A stretch of 64,000 nt of DNA, from assembly GCF_020892095.1 (NCBI RefSeq), contig NZ_AP024845.1, positions 1,178,001 through 1,242,000 of the forward strand. Direction: 5' to 3'. Below the pieces are notes generated by a model. The model saw only the letters and a list, made by a program, of their open reading frames with translations. It was not told the origin of the DNA and searched no databases. The position numbers were made by a program, and so were the translations under genes. Positions within the stretch are counted from its first letter, which is position 1; every line of letters begins with the position of its first letter. This stretch comes from Claveliimonas bilis. Lineage in GTDB: Bacteria; Bacillota; Clostridia; Lachnospirales; Lachnospiraceae. Of the stretch, positions 45,399 through 53,939 are shown piece after piece.

Positions 45399-47537
45399 CT
45401 ATCTCCTTTTTCTGCGTATTGCTGCCGCTGCAGCAAAGGCGCTGCTGAGCAGCGCTGCTGCATATACCGCAGTCATCATTCCCTGACTGTCTCCTGTCTT
45501 TGGCGCAGTCTTTACATGCTGCACTGTGTTTGTATTTTGAACCGGCGTATTCTCTCCATTGGGGCTGCCGGAAGCCTGGCCATCGTCCTTTCCATCTTCC
45601 CCGTTTCCTCCGGACGGAGCTGTATCGGATACGTCAACTGTAAAAGTATAAGTGTTTCCGATCCCTCCCGGAACTGCAGTGGTAACTGTTATTTCTGCCC
45701 CTTTCAGTTCCATCCGGGAAATTTTTTCTCCGGGCTGTATCACTCTGTCGCCCACTTTTATTTCCGCTGTTCCGCCATCCGGCTGCACAGCCGCCTCAAA
45801 AGAAACATACTCCATGTCCGCCGGAATGGTAATCTGTGTTTCCGACGGACCCACTTCCAATCCTTCGCCTGCCGGCTGTCCGTTGGCATCAAATCCTTCT
45901 ATCTTTAAGGAAGTCAGTTCCGCTGCCGGGATTTCATCCGTAAATGCCTTGATCAGAACATTTCCCACCTCTACTTGCCGCCCAAAAGATTCCTCCATTT
46001 CTTTTTCCATGGACTCTTTGGCCGTGATCATATCCTCCCATTTCCCATTTAAGAAAATATAACTTTCACCTTCATTTATCTTTGACGTGTACGTCATGCC
46101 TGCTACACTATATTCATATCCAGCTTCCACACTTGTCCACGTAAGTCCATCTGTACCTGTTTTTGTCAGAACAACTGCAAATTTCTCTCCGGCCCTTAAC
46201 ATTACCGGTTCTTCCAGTTCGATCACATGATAGCCTGTATACGGGAAAAACACTTCCTGGCTGGCAGCCTTCTGTCCGTCTTCCGGACTGTCCGCCTCCG
46301 GTCCCAGCTTATAGATATCCACTGTCACCGTCATATTCGCCTCATTTGTTGCCGCTGAAACAGCGCTTATCTGTTCATTGCCCTGCACCTCAAATATATT
46401 TGCCTCCCGGCGCAGGGAACCGTCGTCGTTATAAAAATTCCACCAACTGGCAGTCCCCAGGTAATCATACTGATAATTATGATCATTCCCCTGCTCTTCC
46501 GGCACAACACTGACCTGATTGACATCACAGAGGCTTCTGTCATAATAGGACATATAAAAATAGCCCTCTCCGCCCCAATTGCCGCCAACTCCGCTTCCCC
46601 ACCCGGTTCCCCAGGAATTTTTTACGATCCAGGCGCCGTCGCCTTCCGGCCGGATCTTGAAATTCTCAGCCGGATACGTATCATCCCATCCTACAATGCT
46701 GACCTCATGATTTGCTTCTTTATGCTGATCTGCGTATTGCGCTCCCGTATCATAATTAAAATAATCTTCCGTTGCATATTCAGGACGGCTTCCGTCCATA
46801 TAGTATCCTGCATCCAATACTCCGGTCTCCATCAAAGCGCTTTTTATGATCTCTGTCGCCTGCGGGCGGTAGAGATATTCCCCGGTGTCTGTTATCACCG
46901 TCGGATTCGGAAGGAAATTTATATTTCTCAACTGATAAGACGAATCATATCGCCTGCTCTCATCCACAGACCAATCCCCATCAGGATTATAGGCTTCTCC
47001 ATCACTGTCCGTATAGGGGATATCTTCCTCCAGCGCCGCTCCTTTCCATGCAGACAGCGTTGCTGTCGAATAATACATATGCCCTCCGTACATCAGAGGA
47101 TGACCTGTCACGCTGATGCCCTCACCCGCCTGGGAACCGGAAGTTTCCGGCTGCCAGGTGAACCATGCCAGATGATGCTCGGACAGATCCGTTTCTATAT
47201 CATATTCCCGGAGAAGATTTCCCTCCGCTGCCGACAGGATGCCGAATGTCCAGCAGGTATTCCAGATTCCCTGATCCCTGACCGGCGTAACATCCCCCTC
47301 TTCCCGAAGATCAAATTTCTCCGGAAAGAGCGCATTCGTACTCACTGCCGGAAGCTCCGGATATTGAAACATCCTTTCCTGCTCTTCACTTAGAGGCGCC
47401 CGTCCGAAATCATTGTCCTCCCTAAAAAGTCTGACGGCGTCCTCTCCTTCATCCGCTGAGACCGGTAACGCGGTTGACGCACACAATATCCCCGCCATCA
47501 TTAGTGGCAGTGCCCGGAATATTTTTTTCTTTTTCAT
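45399..47537 (-). CDS. Papain-family (C1) surface cysteine protease, sortase-anchored
   Basis: 712 residues from the ATG at 47537 (MKKKKIFRALPLMM), preceded by AAAGGTGAA; the outer frame starts at a GTG. Signal peptide to about residue 28. Catalytic domain: oxyanion Q89, C95 in QGIWNTCWTF, H277 in ANHEVS, N307 in VKNSWGTGWG. After about residue 340 comes an all-beta region, then a Gly/Asp-rich linker. The C-terminus is APKTGD, a hydrophobic stretch and RRKRR, a non-LPxTG sorting signal. Secreted and wall-bound; may process host or surface proteins. Confidence 0.92.
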   Translation of the reverse strand: MKKKKIFRALPLMMAGILCASTALPVSADEGEDAVRLFREDNDFGRAPLSEEQERMFQYPELPAVSTNALFPEKFDLREEGDVTPVRDQGIWNTCWTFGILSAAEGNLLREYDIETDLSEHHLAWFTWQPETSGSQAGEGISVTGHPLMYGGHMYYSTATLSAWKGAALEEDIPYTDSDGEAYNPDGDWSVDESRRYDSSYQLRNINFLPNPTVITDTGEYLYRPQATEIIKSALMETGVLDAGYYMDGSRPEYATEDYFNYDTGAQYADQHKEANHEVSIVGWDDTYPAENFKIRPEGDGAWIVKNSWGTGWGSGVGGNWGGEGYFYMSYYDRSLCDVNQVSVVPEEQGNDHNYQYDYLGTASWWNFYNDDGSLRREANIFEVQGNEQISAVSAATNEANMTVTVDIYKLGPEADSPEDGQKAASQEVFFPYTGYHVIELEEPVMLRAGEKFAVVLTKTGTDGLTWTSVEAGYEYSVAGMTYTSKINEGESYIFLNGKWEDMITAKESMEKEMEESFGRQVEVGNVLIKAFTDEIPAAELTSLKIEGFDANGQPAGEGLEVGPSETQITIPADMEYVSFEAAVQPDGGTAEIKVGDRVIQPGEKISRMELKGAEITVTTAVPGGIGNTYTFTVDVSDTAPSGGNGEDGKDDGQASGSPNGENTPVQNTNTVQHVKTAPKTGDSQGMMTAVYAAALLSSAFAAAAAIRRKRR

Positions 47538-47589
47538 TTCACCTTTCCTCACTTATTTTCCAATTTACCCCTGAATTGTATATAATTTC

Positions 47590-47618
47590 ACTATACCTGA
47601 TAACCAGGAAGCTGTCAA
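47590..47618 (-). promoter_or_regulatory. Promoter of the protease-fusion-acetyltransferase operon
   Basis: TTGACA (47613-47618), 17-bp spacer, TATAGT (47590-47595). Confidence 0.8.
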
Positions 47619-47624
47619 AAGAAA

Positions 47625-47651
47625 ACGGGGGTTTTTTTCAAAAACCCCCGT
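47625..47651 (-). terminator. Terminator after the fructuronate-reductase-like gene
   Basis: ACGGGGG / CCCCCGT stem closed by AAAAA/TTTTT pairs; acts on the minus strand between this gene and the next promoter. Confidence 0.8.
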
Positions 47652-47663
47652 GTCCGGTTTAAG

Positions 47664-49274
47664 TTACGCCAAATATTTCTGCACCGTTTTTCTGATGGAT
47701 CCCGGTCCGGCGATCTCCTCCCGGATGATCTGCTCGATCTTCTCGCCGATTCCCGCCTCATACAGATTCACGCCGAAGATCACTTCATTGGATAAGATTC
47801 CTTTCAGCTGATCTTTCAGGCTTTCCGGCTCACCATATACGATGGTGGACATCTGCTCTCTAAGTTCCGGTACCATCGGATCCGGAGCCAGCTCGATCGA
47901 TTTGCCTTCGTCGTCCAGAGCCAGCAGATATCTCACCCATCCGGCAATGGCTACCGGAATGGCTTTCAGCATTTTCGCATCCCCGTACTTCTCCATATAA
48001 GATTTGATCGTTTCACCGAAACGGATACCGATCCCCTGTGAAACATCTACCGCCAGTCTCTGCGTGGTATCTCCCAGATACGGATTGGGGAATCTTTCTT
48101 CCATCAATTCATCAAGGAAAGCTTTCGGAGACAGGATCACAGGATCAGGAACAACTGCCATCCCCTCTACATAGCCTACCTGTCTTGCCAGCTCCAGCAT
48201 ATCCGGATCTTTCATTTCATCGGCAAAGAGTTCATATCCCAGCATACATCCGTATGGTCCAAGCGCCGTATGGATCGGATTCAGACACACTGTTACTTTC
48301 ATTCGTTCCGATTTATTCACTGTATCGCGGTCTGTCACATACACTCCGGCCTTCTCCAGCGCCGGACGTCCGTTAGGAAAGCTGTCCTCCACAACAAGGT
48401 ACTGCGGTCCTTCTGCATTAATGAACGGAGCAATATAGGTCTTTTTCGATGTGATGACCGGCTGCATGTTTTCCACACCGGCCTCCTCCAGCTCCTCTGC
48501 AATTTTTTCGCTGGGGCGCGGCGTAATCTTATCGATCATCGTCCACGGGAAGGAGACTTTTGTTTCATCACTGACATATGCAATAAAATCTTCCTCTACA
48601 AATCCTCTCTTTTTCCATTCTTCCGCCATTTCCAAAACAGATCCGCGAAGCCGGGATCCATTCTTGGAGCAGTTATCCATGGAAACAAGGGCCAGAGGTG
48701 CTTTTCCACTTTTATATCGTTCCAGAAGCATCGCTGTTACAACTGCCATAGCGCTCACCGCCTTGTCCGGTCCGTTCTCAATGTCCGATTCTACAAAACT
48801 AAAATAAGCTCCCTCTGCATTTCTCAGCGCATATCCTTTTTCTGTAATGGTAAAAGACACAAGCTGAAGTCCGGGATTTTGGAAAATTTCTTTCATTCTC
48901 TCCCATTGTTTCTCATCAGAAGACTGTGCTTTGATGGCTTCTGTGAGAGAACCCAGCACTTTGCGGTCTGTTGTTCCATCGCCGTGAAGCGTCACACTCA
49001 AAGCCAGGTTGTCAAACGGATCGTAAATCTTATCCACCACATCATAGTCAAATGTTTCAACGCATGTGATCCCCCGGTCCATCAGGCCTTCCTCAAGCAG
49101 TTGGTCTGCAATTCCTCCGATAAAAATACGGAAAATATTTCCGATTCCCATATGTACCCATACCGGATCTCGTCTGGTCGCCTCGGCAACTGCTGCAGCG
49201 TCATAGGACGGCAAGGTAATTCCTGCCTTCTCCCACGACTGACGGTCTTTTAACCCTTCCAATGTCAATTTCAT
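47664..49274 (-). CDS. uxuB: Mannitol-dehydrogenase-family oxidoreductase, probable fructuronate reductase
   Basis: 536 residues from the ATG at 49274 (MKLTLEGLKDRQSW), with GGAG 8 nt upstream; 22 further in-frame codons upstream look untranslated. N-terminal NAD domain (VHMGIGNIFRIFIGG), then SMDNCSKNG, and C-terminal domain with KVTVCLNPIHTALG containing the family Lys/Asn/His site. UxuB reduces D-fructuronate to D-mannonate in glucuronate breakdown; UxaB or mannitol dehydrogenase cannot be excluded. Single gene; no uxuA or uxaC nearby. A palindrome over its -10 suggests uronate-responsive control. Confidence 0.8.
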   Translation of the reverse strand: MKLTLEGLKDRQSWEKAGITLPSYDAAAVAEATRRDPVWVHMGIGNIFRIFIGGIADQLLEEGLMDRGITCVETFDYDVVDKIYDPFDNLALSVTLHGDGTTDRKVLGSLTEAIKAQSSDEKQWERMKEIFQNPGLQLVSFTITEKGYALRNAEGAYFSFVESDIENGPDKAVSAMAVVTAMLLERYKSGKAPLALVSMDNCSKNGSRLRGSVLEMAEEWKKRGFVEEDFIAYVSDETKVSFPWTMIDKITPRPSEKIAEELEEAGVENMQPVITSKKTYIAPFINAEGPQYLVVEDSFPNGRPALEKAGVYVTDRDTVNKSERMKVTVCLNPIHTALGPYGCMLGYELFADEMKDPDMLELARQVGYVEGMAVVPDPVILSPKAFLDELMEERFPNPYLGDTTQRLAVDVSQGIGIRFGETIKSYMEKYGDAKMLKAIPVAIAGWVRYLLALDDEGKSIELAPDPMVPELREQMSTIVYGEPESLKDQLKGILSNEVIFGVNLYEAGIGEKIEQIIREEIAGPGSIRKTVQKYLA

Positions 49275-49316
49275 AGCCTCTTCTCCTTCTTCCTTTTGTC
49301 TATCATACCGTTTCTT

Positions 49317-49351
49317 AATGGTATTATAAATCCATACCATTTAAGAGTCAA
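49317..49351 (-). promoter_or_regulatory. Promoter and operator of the uxuB-like gene
   Basis: TTGACT (49346-49351), 17-bp spacer, TATAAT (49323-49328). The inverted repeat AATGGTAT (49317-49324) / ATACCATT (49334-49341) straddles the -10. The sequence resembles GntR-family uronate operators with TGGTAT half-sites. Confidence 0.75.
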
Positions 49352-49398
49352 TACACTTCCTCCATTCAACCACTCTCCTGTGCCTTTGGATACTGCCC

Positions 49399-49911
49399 TT
49401 ACTGCAGAGAACAGGTCATTTCATGCCACTGTTCTCCTCCCCAGGAGGAATCAGAAATCCCTTCATCATGAAACCCGAATTTTTTATACATTTCCACCTT
49501 AGCCTCAAGGCAGGTGAGCAAAAGCTTCTCTCTTCCTCTGGCCTTCTCCCGGCAGATATACTGGCTCACAATCTCTCTTGCAAGTCCTTGCCTCCGGTAC
49601 CCTGGAAGGACATCAAGCCCCAGCAGCATCACATTTTTCCCTTTCGGATCATAAAGACCGGCGTCCGTAAAAAATTCGTCCCGGAATTTCTCCTCATCCG
49701 TAGAGAGGCCATTTAAAAATCCGGCTATTTCCCCTGTGTGCTTCTCTACTGCTACCAGAAACAATTCCGGCGCCGTCTTAACCCTCTCAAGCATCATTTT
49801 CCTGGAACACGCCTCGTTAGGCGGAAAGCAGATCTCTTCTATCTGCGCGGCATACTCTGCTTCGTCCTGCCGGATCTCTCTAAATTCAAATCTCATACAG
49901 ATATCGTTCAT
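49399..49911 (-). CDS. GNAT-family N-acetyltransferase
   Basis: 170 residues. Acetyl-CoA motif LPGYRRQGLAREIVSQYI around residues 105-120, followed by LTCLEAKVEMYKKFGFHDEG. Substrate unknown. Starts at the base after the BrnQ stop codon, with AGGGAG 9 nt upstream, so it ends the four-gene operon. Confidence 0.88.
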   Translation of the reverse strand: MNDICMRFEFREIRQDEAEYAAQIEEICFPPNEACSRKMMLERVKTAPELFLVAVEKHTGEIAGFLNGLSTDEEKFRDEFFTDAGLYDPKGKNVMLLGLDVLPGYRRQGLAREIVSQYICREKARGREKLLLTCLEAKVEMYKKFGFHDEGISDSSWGGEQWHEMTCSLQ

Positions 49912-51267
49912 TTATTCTGTCTCCCTCTTCCTTTTCATGCGGTATCTGATCACTCCGATCACAATTCCTGCAACAGCCGGACACAGCCAGCCGAATCCCT
50001 TGTCAGACAGGGGCAGTATTCTCCCTGCCAGATCTGTCACTACATCTATGTGCAGTAAAGCTCTGGTGCCTTCCGGCAATGCTCGAAGTCCGTCCGCCAG
50101 CGCTGATACTGCCGTAAAACCAATGCCCCACTGGAATACCGTCCTGTCATTTGCGAAATATTTTCCAAACAGCGTCAAAATAATCAGCACAACTGCAAGA
50201 GGGTAAAGAAACATAAGCACCGGCTGGGAATATGCAATGATCGCATCCAATCCCAGATTTGCGATCAAAAACGAAAGAATGCAGAACATAACTGCCCACT
50301 TATGATAGGAAGGTCCCTTCGGAAAAATCTGCACAAATGCTTCTCCGCAGCTTGTGATGAGTCCTATTGCCGTTTTCAGGCAGGCCATTGTCACGATGAC
50401 AGCCAGAATAAACGCTCCGGCTCTTCCGAAATAATATTCTGCAATCTGCGACAATGCTTCTCCGCCATTACTGCTCACTTCCAGGCCGCCTGCACTCTGG
50501 GCGCCCATCACAGCCACCAGCAGATAGATGACTGCCATCAAAATAGCGCTGAACAATCCGGCGCGGACAGTACTTCCCGCCACTTCTTCCGGTTCCTTTA
50601 CGCCAAGCCTTCTGATCACATCAACCACCACGATACCAAAAGCCAGCCCTGCCAGGGCATCCATTGTATTATATCCTTCCAGAAGACCTGTAAAAAACGC
50701 CCCTTCCGCATAAGCGCCTGTAGGTTCTATCTCACCTACTTTTCCCAGAGGGCTGCTGAGCGCCCTTATGACAAGGACAGCAAGAAAAGCGAGGAACAAA
50801 GGATTCATCACTTTTCCGATCCATGTCATGATCTCGCCCGGCCGCAGAGAGAAAAACAATACCACTGCAAAAAAGGCAAGGGAAAACACGGCTAAAAACA
50901 GCTTGCCTCCCTCTCCGGAGATCAGTCCCTCTATTCCTACTGTATAAGATACCGTAGCGCATCTTGGTATGGCAAAAAAAGGACCGATCGTCAGGTAAAG
51001 GGCACAGGTAAACAAAATCCCATATTTCCTGCCCACCTGGGTTCCAAGTCCCAAAAGTCCGCTTTTGCGGCTGATCCCAAGCGCCGCCACGCCGAGAAGC
51101 GGCAGCCCCACTCCCGTAATAAGGAAGCCTGCTGCCGCCTGCCACACATGTCTCCCCGCCATCTGCCCCATAGATACGGGGAAGATCAGATTTCCTGCTC
51201 CAAAAAACATGCCAAATAACATGCTGGCTACAAAAACAGTTTCTCTAAATTTCAGTTTTTTCATCAT
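49912..51267 (-). CDS. brnQ: Branched-chain amino acid transporter BrnQ
   Basis: 451 residues, about 12 membrane segments. LIVCS family hallmarks: FGAGNLIFPVSMGQMAG near residue 21, and GLAFGIVVVDVIRRLG. Sodium-coupled uptake of Leu, Ile and Val. Its start lies inside the end of the upstream GNAT gene (about 23-nt overlap), so translation is coupled. Confidence 0.93.
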   Translation of the reverse strand: MMKKLKFRETVFVASMLFGMFFGAGNLIFPVSMGQMAGRHVWQAAAGFLITGVGLPLLGVAALGISRKSGLLGLGTQVGRKYGILFTCALYLTIGPFFAIPRCATVSYTVGIEGLISGEGGKLFLAVFSLAFFAVVLFFSLRPGEIMTWIGKVMNPLFLAFLAVLVIRALSSPLGKVGEIEPTGAYAEGAFFTGLLEGYNTMDALAGLAFGIVVVDVIRRLGVKEPEEVAGSTVRAGLFSAILMAVIYLLVAVMGAQSAGGLEVSSNGGEALSQIAEYYFGRAGAFILAVIVTMACLKTAIGLITSCGEAFVQIFPKGPSYHKWAVMFCILSFLIANLGLDAIIAYSQPVLMFLYPLAVVLIILTLFGKYFANDRTVFQWGIGFTAVSALADGLRALPEGTRALLHIDVVTDLAGRILPLSDKGFGWLCPAVAGIVIGVIRYRMKRKRETE

Positions 51268-51751
51268 TTCCTCCTACTGGCCTTCCTAATTCATTATCCG
51301 AAAAACGATACCCTTCCGGCAAAAGAAAGCCAGTCTTTTCCATACGTTTCAGATCATCCGCATTCCCCTGATAGATGGCCATCCCTGTTTTCTGCCGACG
51401 GAATCCGAATTTTTCATACATAGCCACTGTCCTGGGATGGGTATATAAGATAATGTTGCATCCCCTGACCTGCTCTAAGATAGATTCTATCAACATGTGG
51501 CCTAATTTCCGGCCGTGATACTCTCTGGCAAGGGCAATATTGTAAAGAGCTGCTTCACAGACGCCGTCTGACAGCGCGCGGGCACAGCCGATCAGTTTGT
51601 CACCGTCATATAGAAATGACACCGCATAGCTGCTTTTGAAAATTCTCTCCTGTTCATCCGCATTCCGCCCGCTCATTCCAAAGGAATTTAAGAGGGCGGC
51701 AACCGCCTCATAATCGATATCTTCTTTTGTTGTTTTTAAATAAACAGACAT
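51245..51751 (-). CDS. GNAT-family N-acetyltransferase (N-terminal GNAT plus short tail)
   Basis: 168 residues. The motif ALAREYHGRKLGHMLIESIL contains the acetyl-CoA pyrophosphate loop, and YTHPRTVAMYEKFGFRRQKTGMAIY is the family's C-terminal strand. Distinct from the GNAT at the operon's end. Third-party substrate unknown. AAGGAG precedes the ATG; 14 nt after the upstream gene. Confidence 0.88.
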   Translation of the reverse strand: MSVYLKTTKEDIDYEAVAALLNSFGMSGRNADEQERIFKSSYAVSFLYDGDKLIGCARALSDGVCEAALYNIALAREYHGRKLGHMLIESILEQVRGCNIILYTHPRTVAMYEKFGFRRQKTGMAIYQGNADDLKRMEKTGFLLPEGYRFSDNELGRPVGGNDEKTEI

Positions 51752-51765
51752 TCCGCGCTCTCCTT

Positions 51766-52788
51766 TTACTTTATCATAAATCTATGGGAAGGATCCGAAC
51801 TAAGTTTCTCCCTTGCGGCAGGCACTGACCATAGTTCCGGAAAATCTGTACCGGGCACTACCATATCATAATAGGGATGAAAGCGAAAATTCTGCCCTCT
51901 TCTGCCTGAATCCTGCCTGGCTGCAAATTCCTGAAAATGTGTGTGTCTGCGAAAAGCCGGAACCTGATACAGATCTCTTGCATAGTCCCACAAATTCGGA
52001 TAGTCCGAAAGGCCGGGGCAGGGCCCAAGATGCCGTGAATAATTGATATCCAGTCTGGCCAGCGTTGTAAACAGGCGAATATCACTGTCCGTAATATAAT
52101 CGCCAAGCAGGAACCGCTGTTTTTCCAGACATGTGTTCAGCACAGATAAACTGTCAAAAAATGTATGGTATCCTTCATAATAAGCCTCCACGGATCTGGC
52201 AAAACATGCACGGTATATCGCATCATTGACATTTTGATACAGCCAGCTGTTAAGCCTGTCGATCTTATCCTTCTGCCGAACCGGATACAAATCCGGCGCC
52301 TCCGGATGATGCAGAGGAGAAAATTCCGTCTCCAGCAAAACAGTCAGCATCTGGAAATCATTATTCACAACTGTCTTTGTCCGATAATCCACCAAAGCCG
52401 GCACGGTTGTCCTTCCCTTGTAGTCCCCATCCGTATTGTAATAAAGTTCGCTTAAAAACTGTGCTCCCGTTTCCGGATTAATATGACCCGGAGAATGGAC
52501 AAATTCCCATCCAAGATCTTCCGGACGGTCCGTCCAGTCTACCGCTTCTGTTTTCACAGCTTCCGACAGTCCCAGAAGGTCGATCACAATCACAGCCCGA
52601 TTAGACCAGGCACATCCGGTTGACCAAAAAAGAATATACCTTCCTTTTTCCACCGGATGCTCTTTGCTTCCCAAATGTCCGGTAAATGCGTTTGACTGCC
52701 GGCGAAAATAGCCGTTTTCATCAATTTCCGAGACTTCCGGAGTCCTGATCCTTATTTTCCTTCCGTTTACATCAACATAATCTGCCAT
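51766..52788 (-). CDS. Glutathionyl-hydroquinone-reductase-like (ECM4/YqjG) protein
   Basis: 340 residues from the ATG at 52788 (MADYVDVNGRK), preceded by AAAGGA; two further in-frame ATGs upstream have poorer sites. GST-fold: thioredoxin-like domain then helical domain (DSDIRLFTTLARLDINYS, NLWDYARDLYQVPAF). The family catalytic CPW motif is replaced by GCAWSNR: Cys is kept, Pro is Ala. Characterised members reduce glutathionyl-hydroquinones; most clostridia lack glutathione, so the thiol cofactor here is unclear. First gene of an operon with GNAT, BrnQ and GNAT. Confidence 0.85.
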   Translation of the reverse strand: MADYVDVNGRKIRIRTPEVSEIDENGYFRRQSNAFTGHLGSKEHPVEKGRYILFWSTGCAWSNRAVIVIDLLGLSEAVKTEAVDWTDRPEDLGWEFVHSPGHINPETGAQFLSELYYNTDGDYKGRTTVPALVDYRTKTVVNNDFQMLTVLLETEFSPLHHPEAPDLYPVRQKDKIDRLNSWLYQNVNDAIYRACFARSVEAYYEGYHTFFDSLSVLNTCLEKQRFLLGDYITDSDIRLFTTLARLDINYSRHLGPCPGLSDYPNLWDYARDLYQVPAFRRHTHFQEFAARQDSGRRGQNFRFHPYYDMVVPGTDFPELWSVPAAREKLSSDPSHRFMIK

Positions 52789-52842
52789 ATGTTCCTTTCC
52801 CATTTCTGTCTTTCCCATGTAAATTTAACTATTTCCTTCGTA

Positions 52843-52851
52843 ATTATATCA
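52843..52851 (-). promoter_or_regulatory. Extended -10 promoter of the GHQR-GNAT-BrnQ-GNAT operon
   Basis: TGA-TATAAT on the minus strand (TATAAT at 52843-52848); no clear -35. Confidence 0.5.
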
Positions 52852-52920
52852 CAGCCCTGAAATCGGAAAAGAACTTTTTATAAAAATATTTGCAGATTCC
52901 TGTAATGTATATGACAACGT

Positions 52921-52935
52921 ATTGAAAATTTCAAT
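52921..52935. promoter_or_regulatory. Palindrome upstream of the amino-acid importer
   Basis: ATTGAAAATTTCAAT, perfect palindrome about 105 nt before the binding-protein gene. It includes a possible -35 TTGAAA, though no well-spaced -10 follows. Confidence 0.35.
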
Positions 52936-53039
52936 ATGTATCCTGCATATATCGAAATAAGTGATTGGTAAATTGTTTTTTTCTGTGCGACAATATGGAA
53001 TGATGAATAAATGGTTTCACTTTTTACAGGAGGAAAAAA

Positions 53040-53849
53040 ATGAAAAAGAAAAGATTCGTTTCCGCTCTGCTGGTGGCGGCAATCACCGGCGCAATGTTGA
53101 CTGGATGCGGCTCAGACAGCTCGTCAGAAGGCTCCGAAGAAAGCAAGGAAGAAAAGAAAACAATCCGCATTTCCACCACAGGGGAGCATGCATTTTTTTC
53201 AGAAACAAATGAGGACGGCGAGCTTCAGGGATTTGAAATTGATGTATGGAATGAAATTGCGGACCGTCTGAATTATGAGATCGAGTGGGAAACCGCCGGG
53301 TTCCCGGGCGTCATTGAACTGCTTGACAGCGGACGCGTAGATACTGTGGCTGACCAGATCGGTATCACAGATGAAAGAAAGGAAAAATACTATTTTACAG
53401 ATACCTATTTCTATGTGCCATATAAGATTGTTGTAGCAGAGAGCACCAATGATATCAATAGTGTGGAAGACTTATACGGAAGGACCCTTGGACTTCTCAG
53501 CGATGATATTGCCTATGACTATTTTGATGAACTGGATCCGGATGGACAGATCAAGTATGTAAATTACGACGACAGTACAGCAGTGCCGACAGACGTAGCG
53601 CTTGGAAGGATTGACGCCACTTTGATGTCAGCTCTTCATATTGAATCTGTAAAACAGGAATCCGGACTTGAAATCAAGGGCGTAGGTGATGCAGTATATA
53701 CAGAAAATGCCGGATATCCGTTCCAGAAAACAGAGGAAGGCAAAGCCCTGTGTGATGAAGTAAACGCTGTGATCAGCGATCTGAAAGAAGAAGGATTCCT
53801 TCATGATACGTCAGTAAAGTGGTTTGGATTTGATCCTATGGAAGAATAA
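53040..53849 (+). CDS. Polar amino acid (cystine-type) ABC importer binding lipoprotein
   Basis: 269 residues. Lipoprotein signal with lipobox MLTGC (Cys about 22), Ser/Glu-rich linker, then an SBP family 3 fold (GFEIDVWNEIADRL, GRVDTVADQIGITDERKEKYYFTDTYFYVPYKIV). These strings resemble cystine/cysteine-binding proteins of the TcyA/TcyK kind; the ligand is inferred. AGGAGG precedes the ATG. A hairpin after the stop may raise its level over the permease and ATPase. Confidence 0.9.
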   Translation: MKKKRFVSALLVAAITGAMLTGCGSDSSSEGSEESKEEKKTIRISTTGEHAFFSETNEDGELQGFEIDVWNEIADRLNYEIEWETAGFPGVIELLDSGRVDTVADQIGITDERKEKYYFTDTYFYVPYKIVVAESTNDINSVEDLYGRTLGLLSDDIAYDYFDELDPDGQIKYVNYDDSTAVPTDVALGRIDATLMSALHIESVKQESGLEIKGVGDAVYTENAGYPFQKTEEGKALCDEVNAVISDLKEEGFLHDTSVKWFGFDPMEE

Positions 53850-53869
53850 GATTACAACTAACTAACCAA

Positions 53870-53920
53870 AAGGGGCCGTCACATGAGGAATTTAGTTCTC
53901 ATGTGATAAGCCCCTTCTTT
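53870..53920 (+). terminator. Intercistronic attenuator hairpin
   Basis: AAGGGG...CACATGAG / CTCATGTG...CCCCTT stem (53870-53916), then CTTTTG. Lies between binding protein and permease, where partial termination would produce excess binding protein. Confidence 0.7.
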
Positions 53921-53939
53921 TGAAACCTTGGAGAAAAAA

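Noticed and set aside
46479-49253. Plus-strand open frames of about 300 codons opposite the protease and uxuB-like genes
   Set aside because: Antisense to genes with clear catalytic motifs; no start signals; composition typical of reverse-strand shadows.
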